Source: CAIVAT01 sp049317265 | Lineage (GTDB): Bacteria > Bacteroidota > Bacteroidia > Bacteroidales > FEN-979 | Assembly: GCA_049317265.1 (NCBI GenBank) | Contig: JBMOIP010000019.1 | Coordinates: 14,638-78,637 of the forward strand | DNA: 64,000 nt | Direction: 5' to 3' | In this document: positions 8,597-17,183 of the stretch, one piece after another | Position numbering within the stretch: the first letter of the stretch is position 1 | Layout: each line of letters begins with the position of its first letter | Made by a program: the position numbers and the translations under genes | The notes under the pieces: generated by a model | Databases searched by the model: none | The model's input: the letters and a program-made list of their open reading frames with translations, nothing else | Told to the model about the DNA's origin: nothing

Positions 8597-9748
8597 TCAG
8601 AACCCCTGCCCTATTCCAATATAGAAACCATAATCTTTCCGGCCCTTGGCTGCTTCAAGTCTCAGCCGTATATTGCGGTACGGGATGATGTTGACATAGA
8701 GACGCACTCCTCCGTAATGAAGCCATGCAGACTGGCCGAATTCTGTATAGGATGAGAAGGTCTTCCCTGTGCCCAGGTATCCGCCAAAGGCGATAAATTT
8801 CCACAGATCGTAGCGCAATTCGGTCTGCACGGCAGCTTCCGAATAGTTTACGTACTTCCCGCCGGTATAACCTGTCGCGTTGTCGCCCCTGCAATAATTG
8901 GCATACGTCCGGTAAGGAAAATCACCTGACCCGGCCTGGAAAAAGAAGTGCCAGGCCAGGATCATCCTTGTACTTCTCCTCAACAGGCTGTGGTAACCAT
9001 TTACCCAACCTGAAATAACAGAATAGTCTTTAGATTTGAAGAACATCCTGTTGGAATACTGAAAGCTGATGCTTGCATAATAGCCCCTGGTCGACCAAAA
9101 GATGTTGTCGCGGTTATCCCACACCATGACAGGGACCAGCGATAATTGGGAGATTTTACCAACTGTCAGCACTGAGTTGGTCAGGATAGCACTGCTGGCA
9201 GAGTCGGTTCCCTGGTAGTTTGCAAGGTTATAACGGGTTTCAAGGCCGCCATATAATCCGCGGTATATCTTTCTGAAACAGGTAATGGTAAAATCGAGTT
9301 CCTTCTGCTTTGTCCATACATAATTCGAATCGTTGTTGTTGATGATCGAAGTATCATTCCCGATTCCATAGTATTTCAACTTCAGGGAGCCTACTCCCAG
9401 GGTGACGAAGGCTCTCCATTTATTCTGATTCCAGTAAAAACTCTGTTTCAGTCCGGACATCCAGCTACCGTAAAAATCGAAATAGAGCATCACTGCAGTG
9501 GAAGATGGCGGTGATACCGTATCCGTTTTATTCAGGTTGTAAACAATCATGGGAAGAATTGCAAAACCAAGTTTCTCGGAAGTGCCAAAAACAGGACCCG
9601 GAACAATGGCAAAGTTGACATTTTTATTTACTTTTTTCAGTGTTCTTTCGACAATGACGATGCTGTCGTTCGAAATAAAAGGGTTTTGCCCGGAAACCGG
9701 CAATGCAACATAAAGGAAAACGAGTACAAGTATTACTGCCAGGCGCAT
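8597..9748 (-). CDS. Omp85/BamA-type outer-membrane barrel without POTRA domains
   Basis: A 383-residue protein with a signal peptide (MRLAVILVLVFLYVALPVSG) followed directly by a barrel of the bacterial surface antigen D15 family. Recognisable elements are VPVMVWDNRDNIFWSTRGYYA, the TELRYDLWKFIAFGG strand and the closing LRLEAAKGRKDYGFYIGIGQGF. At this length there is no room for POTRA repeats, so it is not a BamA; POTRA-less members may act as patatin-like or transport barrels, but that is inference. It is divergent from the similar gene at 9776, only 27 bp apart, and paralogous to the gene at 22683. Confidence 0.75.
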   Translation of the reverse strand: MRLAVILVLVFLYVALPVSGQNPFISNDSIVIVERTLKKVNKNVNFAIVPGPVFGTSEKLGFAILPMIVYNLNKTDTVSPPSSTAVMLYFDFYGSWMSGLKQSFYWNQNKWRAFVTLGVGSLKLKYYGIGNDTSIINNNDSNYVWTKQKELDFTITCFRKIYRGLYGGLETRYNLANYQGTDSASSAILTNSVLTVGKISQLSLVPVMVWDNRDNIFWSTRGYYASISFQYSNRMFFKSKDYSVISGWVNGYHSLLRRSTRMILAWHFFFQAGSGDFPYRTYANYCRGDNATGYTGGKYVNYSEAAVQTELRYDLWKFIAFGGYLGTGKTFSSYTEFGQSAWLHYGGVRLYVNIIPYRNIRLRLEAAKGRKDYGFYIGIGQGF

Positions 9749-9762
9749 TTAAAATAAGTTTC

Positions 9763-9770
9763 TATATTTG
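9763..9770 (+). promoter_or_regulatory. -7 element (TATATTTG) five bases before the ATG
   Basis: Perfect TAnnTTTG ending five bases before the start at 9776, so transcription would begin at or next to the start codon. Lies in the 27-bp gap between two divergent Omp85-like genes. Confidence 0.5.
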
Positions 9771-9775
9771 CCTCC

Positions 9776-11080
9776 ATGGGAAACCTCAAAATTATTACAA
9801 ATTTCATCCTCCTTGGTGCATTATTTTCATTGACGTTGCCCCTTGTTGCCCAGAAACCTGTAAAAACCTTCAAGCAGGATGATGTCTGGAGCATCTTTAT
9901 CCGGGAGAAGAATGCCGCAAAACGCGACAGCATCAGCGCCCGACCCATTGAATTATACAAAGCGTATGTCGCTGTTACCCCGTTCATCGGGTACAATCCC
10001 GCTTATGGAATGCTTATCGGTGTTGGGAGCAGCATTGGCTTATACCTCGGAGATCCGAAAACCACTCCCATCTCATCGGCAGCCGTATCGGTCAACTTCA
10101 CAGCCAAATCGCAGAAAATCATCAACCTGCGAACGAATATCATCACAAGCAAGTCACATTTTTTGTTACGTGGCGATTGGCGCTACCTGATTTTTTCGCA
10201 ACCAACCTATGGTTTGGGATCCGGCATCAAACACACTGATAACGCTCAATTCATTTTTTGCGATGGCGGCCAGACAAACGACTATTCCGGGGAGACACAG
10301 CCAATCAATTATAACTACATCCGCCTTTATGAGACCTTTTTTGTGAAGATTACCCGAAAATTCTATGTCGGGCTGGGGTATTGTCTCGATGATTATTCCC
10401 GGGTGGAAGATGTCAACCTTCATCTTGATTCCACCCCGCAGAGACTTACCAGTCACTATTTATACTCGGTAAACAACGGCTTCAACCCTTCATACCAGGC
10501 CATGTCGGGGCTCAGCCTGGAGGTGTTGCTCGACAGCAGGGACAACACCATCCGCCCAACAAAAGGGTATCTTGCCAATGTTGCCTTCAGGCCCAATTTC
10601 AAATTTATGGGCAGCACAAGGAACAGCGTGATGCTCAACACGGAGTTCAGAACATTTATTCCGTTATCTGCAAACCGTCGTGACCACCTGGTCGGCTTCT
10701 GGTATATCGGCCAGTTCACTGAAAAAGGCAAGGTTCCGTACCTTGGCCTGCCTGCCGTCGGCTGGGATATGTACAACCGCACCGGGCGCGGCTTTATCCA
10801 GGGAAGCATCCGGGGGGTCAGCCTCGTTTATGGCGAATCGGAATACCGTTTCCCCATAAGCCGTTATACCGGTATTCTTGGTGGCGTCCTATTCGTGAAT
10901 GCTACCACAGCCAGTTCGGATGACGGAACACGAAAGTTGTTCGAATATATTGACCCGGCTGCCGGAGTTGGGCTGAGGGTGATGTTCAACCGAAAAACAC
11001 TTTCCAACCTTACCATCGATTGCGGGATCGGAAAAAATGGAACCGTCGGGATCTATTTCAACCTCAATGAGACCTTTTAG
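9776..11080 (+). CDS. Omp85/BamA-type outer-membrane barrel without POTRA domains
   Basis: A 434-residue secreted barrel protein. A signal peptide ends near LPLVAQ, a 40-residue linker follows, then the D15-type barrel: VTPFIGYNPAYGMLIGVGSS, LLDSRDNTIRPTKGYLANV, a NTEFRTFIPL strand, YGESEYRFPIS and FYLNLNETF-like closing strand. The gene at 22683 is a close paralogue of identical length (434 aa) sharing SRDN, TEFRT and GEVEYRFPIS landmarks. The promoter element five bases upstream suggests a leaderless or near-leaderless transcript. Converges with the tricorn-type protease gene 6 bp downstream. Confidence 0.75.
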   Translation: MGNLKIITNFILLGALFSLTLPLVAQKPVKTFKQDDVWSIFIREKNAAKRDSISARPIELYKAYVAVTPFIGYNPAYGMLIGVGSSIGLYLGDPKTTPISSAAVSVNFTAKSQKIINLRTNIITSKSHFLLRGDWRYLIFSQPTYGLGSGIKHTDNAQFIFCDGGQTNDYSGETQPINYNYIRLYETFFVKITRKFYVGLGYCLDDYSRVEDVNLHLDSTPQRLTSHYLYSVNNGFNPSYQAMSGLSLEVLLDSRDNTIRPTKGYLANVAFRPNFKFMGSTRNSVMLNTEFRTFIPLSANRRDHLVGFWYIGQFTEKGKVPYLGLPAVGWDMYNRTGRGFIQGSIRGVSLVYGESEYRFPISRYTGILGGVLFVNATTASSDDGTRKLFEYIDPAAGVGLRVMFNRKTLSNLTIDCGIGKNGTVGIYFNLNETF

Positions 11081-11086
11081 CAAATC

Positions 11087-14000
11087 CTATTTAAGCATCT
11101 CCTTTACAGCCTCCTCGATCTGCTGATCACGGCCTGAAGATAAAACCCCCGGATCATTCGGCACCCTGATGTCAGGTTCCATTTGGTTGTTTTCGCAGAA
11201 CTTTCCATCGCCTGTGCGCCACCCGCCCATCGGGATACCGAAAACCAGCGTAGGATCTATCTGTGGCTCCCACCAAACGAAGGTGCCGGTTCCGGGAACA
11301 GGCATACCAAGGGTCATGCCCGTATTTTTCAGCTTATAGGCAACAGGGAACAGGTGGGCATCGGAATAGTTGCTCTCCCCTATCAGGACAATGGATGGTT
11401 TCACCCATTTGTCGTAAGGTTCAGAACCAATGTATTGTCCGTGCGGTACGATGTCAATGTATTTCTTTCCACTCAGGAAATCAGATAACTGCTCGTGAAT
11501 ATTCCCGCCGCCATTGAAACGGGTATCAATGATGATGGCCTTTTTTTCAAAGTTTCGTCCCAGCGCCTCCTCCACAACGGTCCGCATGCTTGCATCATCC
11601 ATTGAACGGACATGGATATATCCCACCTTTCCGCCCGACAAACGGTCAACCTCATTGCGGCGATTCTTCACCCAGCGATGGTACAGTAGTTCATTGGCCT
11701 CCCCGATGCCGATTGGCTTGAAGCTCTCCTCCCAACGACTGCCCGTGACAGGATCAAAGAGCGATAACAATGTTAGTTTTCCAACCTTACGGTTCAGCAT
11801 GGAATAAAAATCGAGCGAGTCAGTAATATTTTCTCCATCCACCTTTTCGAGGATGCACCCTGGTTTGACTTTGGTTTCGGACCTGTCGAGCGGACTTCCT
11901 TCAACAACCTCCATGATTTTCAATCCGGGTCCTTTAAAATCGTAGTCAAAGAAAAGCCCGAGATCGGCTGTTTGGTCAACATTGGGTCGGTTTGCCCTGT
12001 AACCGCACCCGGTATGGGAAGCATTCATCTCTCCGAGCATCTCACTCAGCATCTCTGCAAAATCGTAATTATTGCTGACATAAGGAAGGAACTTCCTGTA
12101 GGCCGTATAATAATAATCCCAGTCAACCCCCTGCATATCCTCCACATAGAATTTCGCCTTGAATTGCCTCCACGAGTGATCGAAGATATAACTGCGCTCC
12201 TCAGCAGGTTTCAGCAGCATCTCGCCACTGGTCTTCAGCGGTTCTGACTTACCTCCCTCTACTTCCACTTTCATGGGTTTCCCGTCGGCAAAGAGCAGGA
12301 TGAACTTCCCGTCAGCTGACAACTCCATCCCTGCCCTTTTCAGCCCGAGTTTAGCCAGTACTTTCTCTTCATGGGTTCTCAGATCGGCAACCCAGAGATC
12401 GTTGTCCTTTTCAAAACTGGTGAGGTAGAACAATTTTTCGCAATCCTTTGAAAGGAGCCAATCCCTGACACCAGAAGTATGAAGGGTAAGCTTCGACTTG
12501 CGATCAGAAAGGTTGTCCCAGTCGATCTTAACGTTCACGGAATCTTTTTTTGACCCGGAGGCCGTGTCAGCCTTTTTTTTCTGTGCATCAGCCGGTTTAT
12601 CCTTCTCCTCCTTTTTCTTCTTCTCCTTCTCTGCCTTCTCTTCCTGGTCCTTTACCAGCGCCAGTTCCTCTTTTGAGAGTTTGAAACGGTCAAAACCGGC
12701 TTTTGTAAAAAACATGGCATATACATCATTGCTTGAGAGATTTCCTCCCTGTTCGCGGTCGCTGTTCCGGTCACTGCCCCAGATCATCATCTTTCCATCG
12801 ACAGACCATTTGGGAATATAGTCATCATAGCCGCTGAGGGTGAGATTTTTAATCTCTCCCTTGCCATCGGAGGAGACGAGTCCCACCTCCGGGCTGAAGA
12901 TCCTGTCGGGGAAGGCAAAATTTACGAGGAACCACTTCCCGTCGGGCGACCATTGATAATACTGGTCTCCGTCGGCATAGGAGTAGTTGACATTCGCCGG
13001 CATGATCATCCTCGTCTGTTTTGTAGCAAGGTTGACCACCTTCAGAACCACCCTGTTTTCGAGGTAGGCAACCTCTTTGCCATCGGGAGAATATTCCGGC
13101 TGAAACTCCTCTGCCGCTGTGGCAATCACCGGCTCGGTTTTCAGAACCGTGGAGGCATAGAAATAGGGCTCCTCCTTGCGAACGATAGAGGTGGCGTATA
13201 CATTCCAGCTCTGGTTTACTTCTGCTGCATACACGAGGGAACGTCCATCGGGACTGAAGCTCACGCTTCGCTCCTGGTATGGAGTATTGGTGATACGCTT
13301 TGTAAAACCTCCGTCGACACTGCTCACAAAGACTTCACCATGAAACACATAGGCGTATTCCTTTCCATTGGAAGAAAGTCTTATTTCTGTAAACCCGTCA
13401 TTTACGGGAACAATCTTCTCCTGGGCAGTCCGGCCATCTGCAAATATTTTAACAGGCACCTTTACCGGTTCTCCGCCAGGTTGCATGGTATATATCTCTC
13501 CGTCAAAAGTAAAGCAGAGCGTATTCTTTCCCGACCGGCTCAAAAACCTTACCGGGTGCTTTGAGAAATGGGTCAGGGCAGTCGATTTGGAGGGATCGCT
13601 CACCGAGCTCCTGTAAACATTGAAGGATCCGCTCTGTTCGCTGAGATAAAAAAAATCGTTGTCGTTGGCATCAAAAACCGGGTTCCTGTCCTCCCCCTTG
13701 AACCGGGTCAATTGGGTGTATTGTTTTTTGGCAAAATCATACAACCATATATCCCTGGCAATGGCAGAAGTATGGTGTTTCCTCCACTCATTCTCATATC
13801 CCTTGATATCCTCAAATATAATTTTGTCGCCCGTGGATGACGGACATGCCTGGAGGGCCGGAGTCGGCATCAGCATGGAGACCTTGCCACCGGCAACCGG
13901 CACAGAATAAAGCTCATTCATCAGGGAGATCGGAAACTGGGCGTTTGTTACCACATCCTGCCGGTAAGCCATGAAGATGACATCCTTGTTATTGGCTGTG

Positions 14001-14344
14001 AAATTGCACGGCACCTCTTTGTTTGAATGGAAAGTCAGCCTCTTTGCTTCACCCCCTGTTGACGGGATTATAAAGACGTCAAAGTTTCCGTTCCGGTCTG
14101 AGGCAAAGGCAATATTTTTCCCGTCATGACTCCACACCGGGGCATATTCATACGACTCGGTCAGTGTGAGCGGAACAGCCGTACCGCCAGCAGAAGGAAC
14201 CGACCAGATATCCCCTTTATAGCAAAAAAGGATAGTTTGCCCGTCGGGAGAGATGGATGTATACCGCATCCATAATGGATTTTCCTGGCAAAAGGAAGTC
14301 AAAGTTATTGCCAGAAGAAAAACAGCAATCATGTATCTTTTCAT
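11087..14344 (-). CDS. tricorn-type S41 protease with TolB-like propeller and PDZ domain
   Basis: A 1085-residue secreted protease homologous to archaeal tricorn. The start at 14344 gives a signal peptide (MKRYMIAVFLLAITLTSFCQ); a longer frame to 14389 adds 15 unlikely residues. The N-terminal half has WD40/TolB-like repeats (SISPDGQTILF, VWSHDGKNIAFASDRNG, FSPDGRSLVY). A Lys/Glu-rich low-complexity segment near residues 565-615 follows, then a second propeller, a helical part with the conserved ASHTG histidine, a PDZ domain (GCILEKVDGENI), and the S41 core with DTRFNGGGNIHEQL and the nucleophile region GESNYSDAHLFP. It probably degrades peptides in the periplasm; no partner aminopeptidase is adjacent. 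Confidence 0.85.
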   Translation of the reverse strand: MKRYMIAVFLLAITLTSFCQENPLWMRYTSISPDGQTILFCYKGDIWSVPSAGGTAVPLTLTESYEYAPVWSHDGKNIAFASDRNGNFDVFIIPSTGGEAKRLTFHSNKEVPCNFTANNKDVIFMAYRQDVVTNAQFPISLMNELYSVPVAGGKVSMLMPTPALQACPSSTGDKIIFEDIKGYENEWRKHHTSAIARDIWLYDFAKKQYTQLTRFKGEDRNPVFDANDNDFFYLSEQSGSFNVYRSSVSDPSKSTALTHFSKHPVRFLSRSGKNTLCFTFDGEIYTMQPGGEPVKVPVKIFADGRTAQEKIVPVNDGFTEIRLSSNGKEYAYVFHGEVFVSSVDGGFTKRITNTPYQERSVSFSPDGRSLVYAAEVNQSWNVYATSIVRKEEPYFYASTVLKTEPVIATAAEEFQPEYSPDGKEVAYLENRVVLKVVNLATKQTRMIMPANVNYSYADGDQYYQWSPDGKWFLVNFAFPDRIFSPEVGLVSSDGKGEIKNLTLSGYDDYIPKWSVDGKMMIWGSDRNSDREQGGNLSSNDVYAMFFTKAGFDRFKLSKEELALVKDQEEKAEKEKKKKEEKDKPADAQKKKADTASGSKKDSVNVKIDWDNLSDRKSKLTLHTSGVRDWLLSKDCEKLFYLTSFEKDNDLWVADLRTHEEKVLAKLGLKRAGMELSADGKFILLFADGKPMKVEVEGGKSEPLKTSGEMLLKPAEERSYIFDHSWRQFKAKFYVEDMQGVDWDYYYTAYRKFLPYVSNNYDFAEMLSEMLGEMNASHTGCGYRANRPNVDQTADLGLFFDYDFKGPGLKIMEVVEGSPLDRSETKVKPGCILEKVDGENITDSLDFYSMLNRKVGKLTLLSLFDPVTGSRWEESFKPIGIGEANELLYHRWVKNRRNEVDRLSGGKVGYIHVRSMDDASMRTVVEEALGRNFEKKAIIIDTRFNGGGNIHEQLSDFLSGKKYIDIVPHGQYIGSEPYDKWVKPSIVLIGESNYSDAHLFPVAYKLKNTGMTLGMPVPGTGTFVWWEPQIDPTLVFGIPMGGWRTGDGKFCENNQMEPDIRVPNDPGVLSSGRDQQIEEAVKEMLK

Positions 14345-14416
14345 AGAATTTTGGTTAAAAGTGTTATTAAAAATTGACAGGTCCTGCACACCCGAATTCC
14401 AACAATCGTGTTTCAG

Positions 14417-15010
14417 TTAAAGTCTTACTGCACAAAAAACCTGTAGTGAATAGATCCAGTCATCCGTCTTGCCATAATTCAGAAATTTCAACTCTCCTCC
14501 CACCTGCCAGTGTTTTGATAATGGGTAAATGTATGAAGCGGAGAATTGGAAATTTGAAAAGGAGATGATCGTGCTGGAGATGGTATGATCGATACCGGAT
14601 ACCTTGTTGAACATGGCGGCAAGCCCTGCGCCGGCGCTGAGATAAAACCGGTCGACAATCCTCATCCTGGCCGCAAGGAGCAATGGCATGGCCGACATGG
14701 TTGCAAAACCCGAGGTGGGTGCATCAGTTCCCGATTTCACTTTATACAGCCTGTAGAACCCGGTTTCAAGACCAAGGCTCAGGCGGTGCTCCGGTTCCCA
14801 GAAGAACCGCAAGGAAAGGCCGGGAGAGTTGATGGTCGCCAGGTCTGCTCCGATGTCAAGGGTATTGATGTAATGAACCCATCCAAGACCAATTGCCAGG
14901 GAGTAATGGTTAATCTTTTCTCCGGGTCCGGGATTTGCAGGTTCCTGCGCCGACACTCCGGGGGCCAGGAAGAGCGTTAACCAGCAAAGAACAATAAGTT
15001 TTTTTACCAT
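14417..15010 (-). CDS. outer-membrane beta-barrel family protein
   Basis: A 197-residue protein with a signal peptide (MVKKLIVLCWLTLFLAPGVSAQ) and barrel-like alternating strands, ending in IYSLQVFCAVRL. It is the last gene of a compact minus-strand operon: an unknown membrane protein (16988-16257), a GDPD-family lipoprotein (16260-15016) and this gene, with a 4-bp overlap and a 5-bp gap. The operon context suggests an envelope role; no specific function is assignable. Confidence 0.6.
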   Translation of the reverse strand: MVKKLIVLCWLTLFLAPGVSAQEPANPGPGEKINHYSLAIGLGWVHYINTLDIGADLATINSPGLSLRFFWEPEHRLSLGLETGFYRLYKVKSGTDAPTSGFATMSAMPLLLAARMRIVDRFYLSAGAGLAAMFNKVSGIDHTISSTIISFSNFQFSASYIYPLSKHWQVGGELKFLNYGKTDDWIYSLQVFCAVRL

Positions 15011-15015
15011 GGTGG

Positions 15016-16260
15016 TTATTGGATATAGTGATAATATTCAACAATGTAAGGATAGTTGGTAAGAAGTCCGTCAAAATGACCCGTTTTGAGATACTCCCTG
15101 ATCCACTGAACCTGGTCGATGGTCCAGCACAATGCAAGGCGGCCTTCGCTTTGCATTTGAAGTACAAGGTCATTCTGGGTGCCGAGGGTCCATCTTGGCG
15201 CCCATACGGCCGAATTGACTTTGTGCACATCATCCACCGTAAGTTCACACAGGGAGGGAATATCCTGGTAACCCGGATAGGTCATCAGGTCGTTGAGCAC
15301 ATCGGTCGAAGGGATTCCCACTACCACCTTGAGATCACGGTTCTTGCTCTGTGCACGCGCCAGTATCCGCTGCTGGATCGGGATCACTTTTGCCATGGCG
15401 CCGCTGCTCTCCTTCATGTCGAGGTAGACGAACCTGAGCCTGGTGCTGTCCACCACGAAATTCAGGGCATCTTCGAGGGTCGGTATTTTCTCCCCGTGTA
15501 TGAGTCTGACGAAGGCGGAGAGCTGGGCCCAGGTGTAGTTCTCAATGGGTCCTGCCAATGGTCCCTTCTTGGTCTCCCTGATGTTGATGTCGGGATCATG
15601 GTAAAGAAAAACAACACCATCGCTCGATAACCGTACATCCACTTCAATTCCGTTGGACCCCAGGCGTTCAGTAAAGTTGATCATTTCAATGCTGTTCTCC
15701 GATACAGGAAGCCGGTCGGATGTTCTTCCTCCTGACCGGTGGGCAAGAATATAGAATTCAGCATTTTTCACCTTATCGGAAAATGGTCTTAGATACTTCA
15801 GTACCAGTGCCTGGTCTACAATCCCGGGTTTCTCCCCGAAACCTCCGCGGATGATAACGTTAGGACTGGTTGTGCCGGCAATAATGGAGGATCCTCCCTC
15901 CTCCCTGGCAATATAGAGTGCGGCCAGCCCGGTTTCGTCCGAATATCCGTTTCTCCAATAGCCTTGTAAAAGAATCACAGAATCAAGTTGCCCGGTCTTG
16001 AGCACGAAATATTTGCCATTGTTGCAGGCCAGCGAGATCCCGTAACGGTTCCATTTCAATACAACGTTTTCTCCGAAAAATCCGGAGCCTGTGGTAACCT
16101 GGTAAATCCCCTCCATCACCGGTTCCGACAAAGCCGGTAAAGGGATGGTTTCGTTCATGAGGGAGTTGGGCCCGGAGGATGGAATGGGAACCGTTGTATC
16201 CTTATTGCACCCGGCCAATGCTACCACCAGAACAAAAAGTGTCAATATTTTGATTTTCAT
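15016..16260 (-). CDS. glycerophosphodiester phosphodiesterase family lipoprotein
   Basis: A 414-residue lipoprotein (MKIKILTLFVLVVALAGC, lipobox LAGC). Residues about 165-414 are a GDPD TIM barrel with the hallmark residues: AHRSGG followed by ENSIEM, then EVDVRLSSDGVVFLYHDP, and a late YLDMKE strand. GDPD enzymes hydrolyse glycerophosphodiesters to glycerol 3-phosphate and an alcohol. The first 165 residues form an extra beta-rich domain not typical of the family. The start codon overlaps the stop of the upstream gene (ATGA type), showing tight translational coupling. Confidence 0.85.
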   Translation of the reverse strand: MKIKILTLFVLVVALAGCNKDTTVPIPSSGPNSLMNETIPLPALSEPVMEGIYQVTTGSGFFGENVVLKWNRYGISLACNNGKYFVLKTGQLDSVILLQGYWRNGYSDETGLAALYIAREEGGSSIIAGTTSPNVIIRGGFGEKPGIVDQALVLKYLRPFSDKVKNAEFYILAHRSGGRTSDRLPVSENSIEMINFTERLGSNGIEVDVRLSSDGVVFLYHDPDINIRETKKGPLAGPIENYTWAQLSAFVRLIHGEKIPTLEDALNFVVDSTRLRFVYLDMKESSGAMAKVIPIQQRILARAQSKNRDLKVVVGIPSTDVLNDLMTYPGYQDIPSLCELTVDDVHKVNSAVWAPRWTLGTQNDLVLQMQSEGRLALCWTIDQVQWIREYLKTGHFDGLLTNYPYIVEYYHYIQ

Positions 16261-16988
16261 AATATCCAGATAAATGAAAGTTCGGGAATGTGATAATAGC
16301 GGTTAAATGTGGAAAACAGCATCCAGGTTGGCCAGTAGAATTTTTCATAACTGTCTTTGAACCCGATGATAAAAACATGATTCTTCCATAAACGCTGCTC
16401 AATATAAATGGCTGCAGTATATCCATTGAAAAAATTCTTTGTATGCGAAATCTCGTTTTCCCCGGTGGTCTGCGATAGACTCGCCAGTGTCACCAACTCT
16501 CCTTTGGCAGTAAATGCCATCTTTTTTAATTTATAGCCCAGTGAAATGTTGGGATAGTGGATCCAGACCTTTGATTTATTGTCGAATCCAAACTGGTGAA
16601 GCTGACCATAGCTGAAGGCAAGGTCCCATCCTAATTTCACCCCAAAATTCTTATAATTAAAACTCAGACGTGGTCCAAGGGCGAATTGATTCGAAACGAT
16701 TACCGTAGAGATATCGCCTTCAAGTGAGAATTTCCATGGGAGACCAAAGGTCATATGGAAATTTGCAAGGGGCCCCTCATAGGCGTTTTCCATCAGGTCG
16801 TAAGGTGGTTTGACAAGCAGCAACCCGGCCGAAACCTGGAATCCCCACTTTTCAGGCTGATGGGGAAACTGCATGCTTGACCGGGTGATGTCAAAGGTGT
16901 CATGCTTTGCCTGTTCCTGCCCCAATGAAGCAAAGGAAACGAGAAAACAGGCAATGACTACCAAACCCTTTTTGGGAAATATATTCAT
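16257..16988 (-). CDS. predicted outer-membrane protein, function unknown
   Basis: A 243-residue protein with a signal peptide (MNIFPKKGLVVIACFLVSFASLGQ) and beta-strand rich mature part (GFQVSAGLLLVKPPYDLMENA, LSFNYKNFGVKLGWDLAFSYG) consistent with a small outer-membrane barrel, ending FIWIL. I do not recognise the family. First gene of the three-gene operon with the GDPD lipoprotein. The about 100-nt leader contains a CACAAAGACACC-type repeat, and a perfect -7 element lies at 17087-17094. Confidence 0.55.
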   Translation of the reverse strand: MNIFPKKGLVVIACFLVSFASLGQEQAKHDTFDITRSSMQFPHQPEKWGFQVSAGLLLVKPPYDLMENAYEGPLANFHMTFGLPWKFSLEGDISTVIVSNQFALGPRLSFNYKNFGVKLGWDLAFSYGQLHQFGFDNKSKVWIHYPNISLGYKLKKMAFTAKGELVTLASLSQTTGENEISHTKNFFNGYTAAIYIEQRLWKNHVFIIGFKDSYEKFYWPTWMLFSTFNRYYHIPELSFIWIL

Positions 16989-17019
16989 GATATTACTATT
17001 TATTGAGCGTTTAGCTGAA

Positions 17020-17050
17020 CTTTGTGTCCTGGTGTCTTTGTGGCAAAAAA
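17020..17050. repeat. CACAAAGACACC-type 7-bp repeat relic in a 5' leader
   Basis: Read on the minus strand this is TTTTTTGCCACAAAGACACC followed by a further ACAAAG, a short heptameric repeat of a kind common in Bacteroidota intergenic DNA. It lies between the -7 element and the start of the gene at 16988. Confidence 0.6.
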
Positions 17051-17086
17051 GACCGGGTAACGAAGAGCATCATTCTTAAAGCATTT

Positions 17087-17094
17087 CAAAAGTA
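17087..17094 (-). promoter_or_regulatory. -7 element (TACTTTTG) for the OMP-GDPD operon
   Basis: Perfect TAnnTTTG on the minus strand, about 100 bp upstream of the first gene at 16988. Confidence 0.45.
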
Positions 17095-17183
17095 TAAAAC
17101 ATTTTGAATAATCAACTAAAAAGAGGCCCAAATAGCACAACGCCTGATTCATTTTTTAGTTAATTTGGCTCCCGATTGGAACA

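Noticed and set aside
12953..13564. 203-codon plus-strand open frame inside the tricorn-type gene
   Set aside because: Antisense shadow of a long conserved protease; composition follows the complementary codons.
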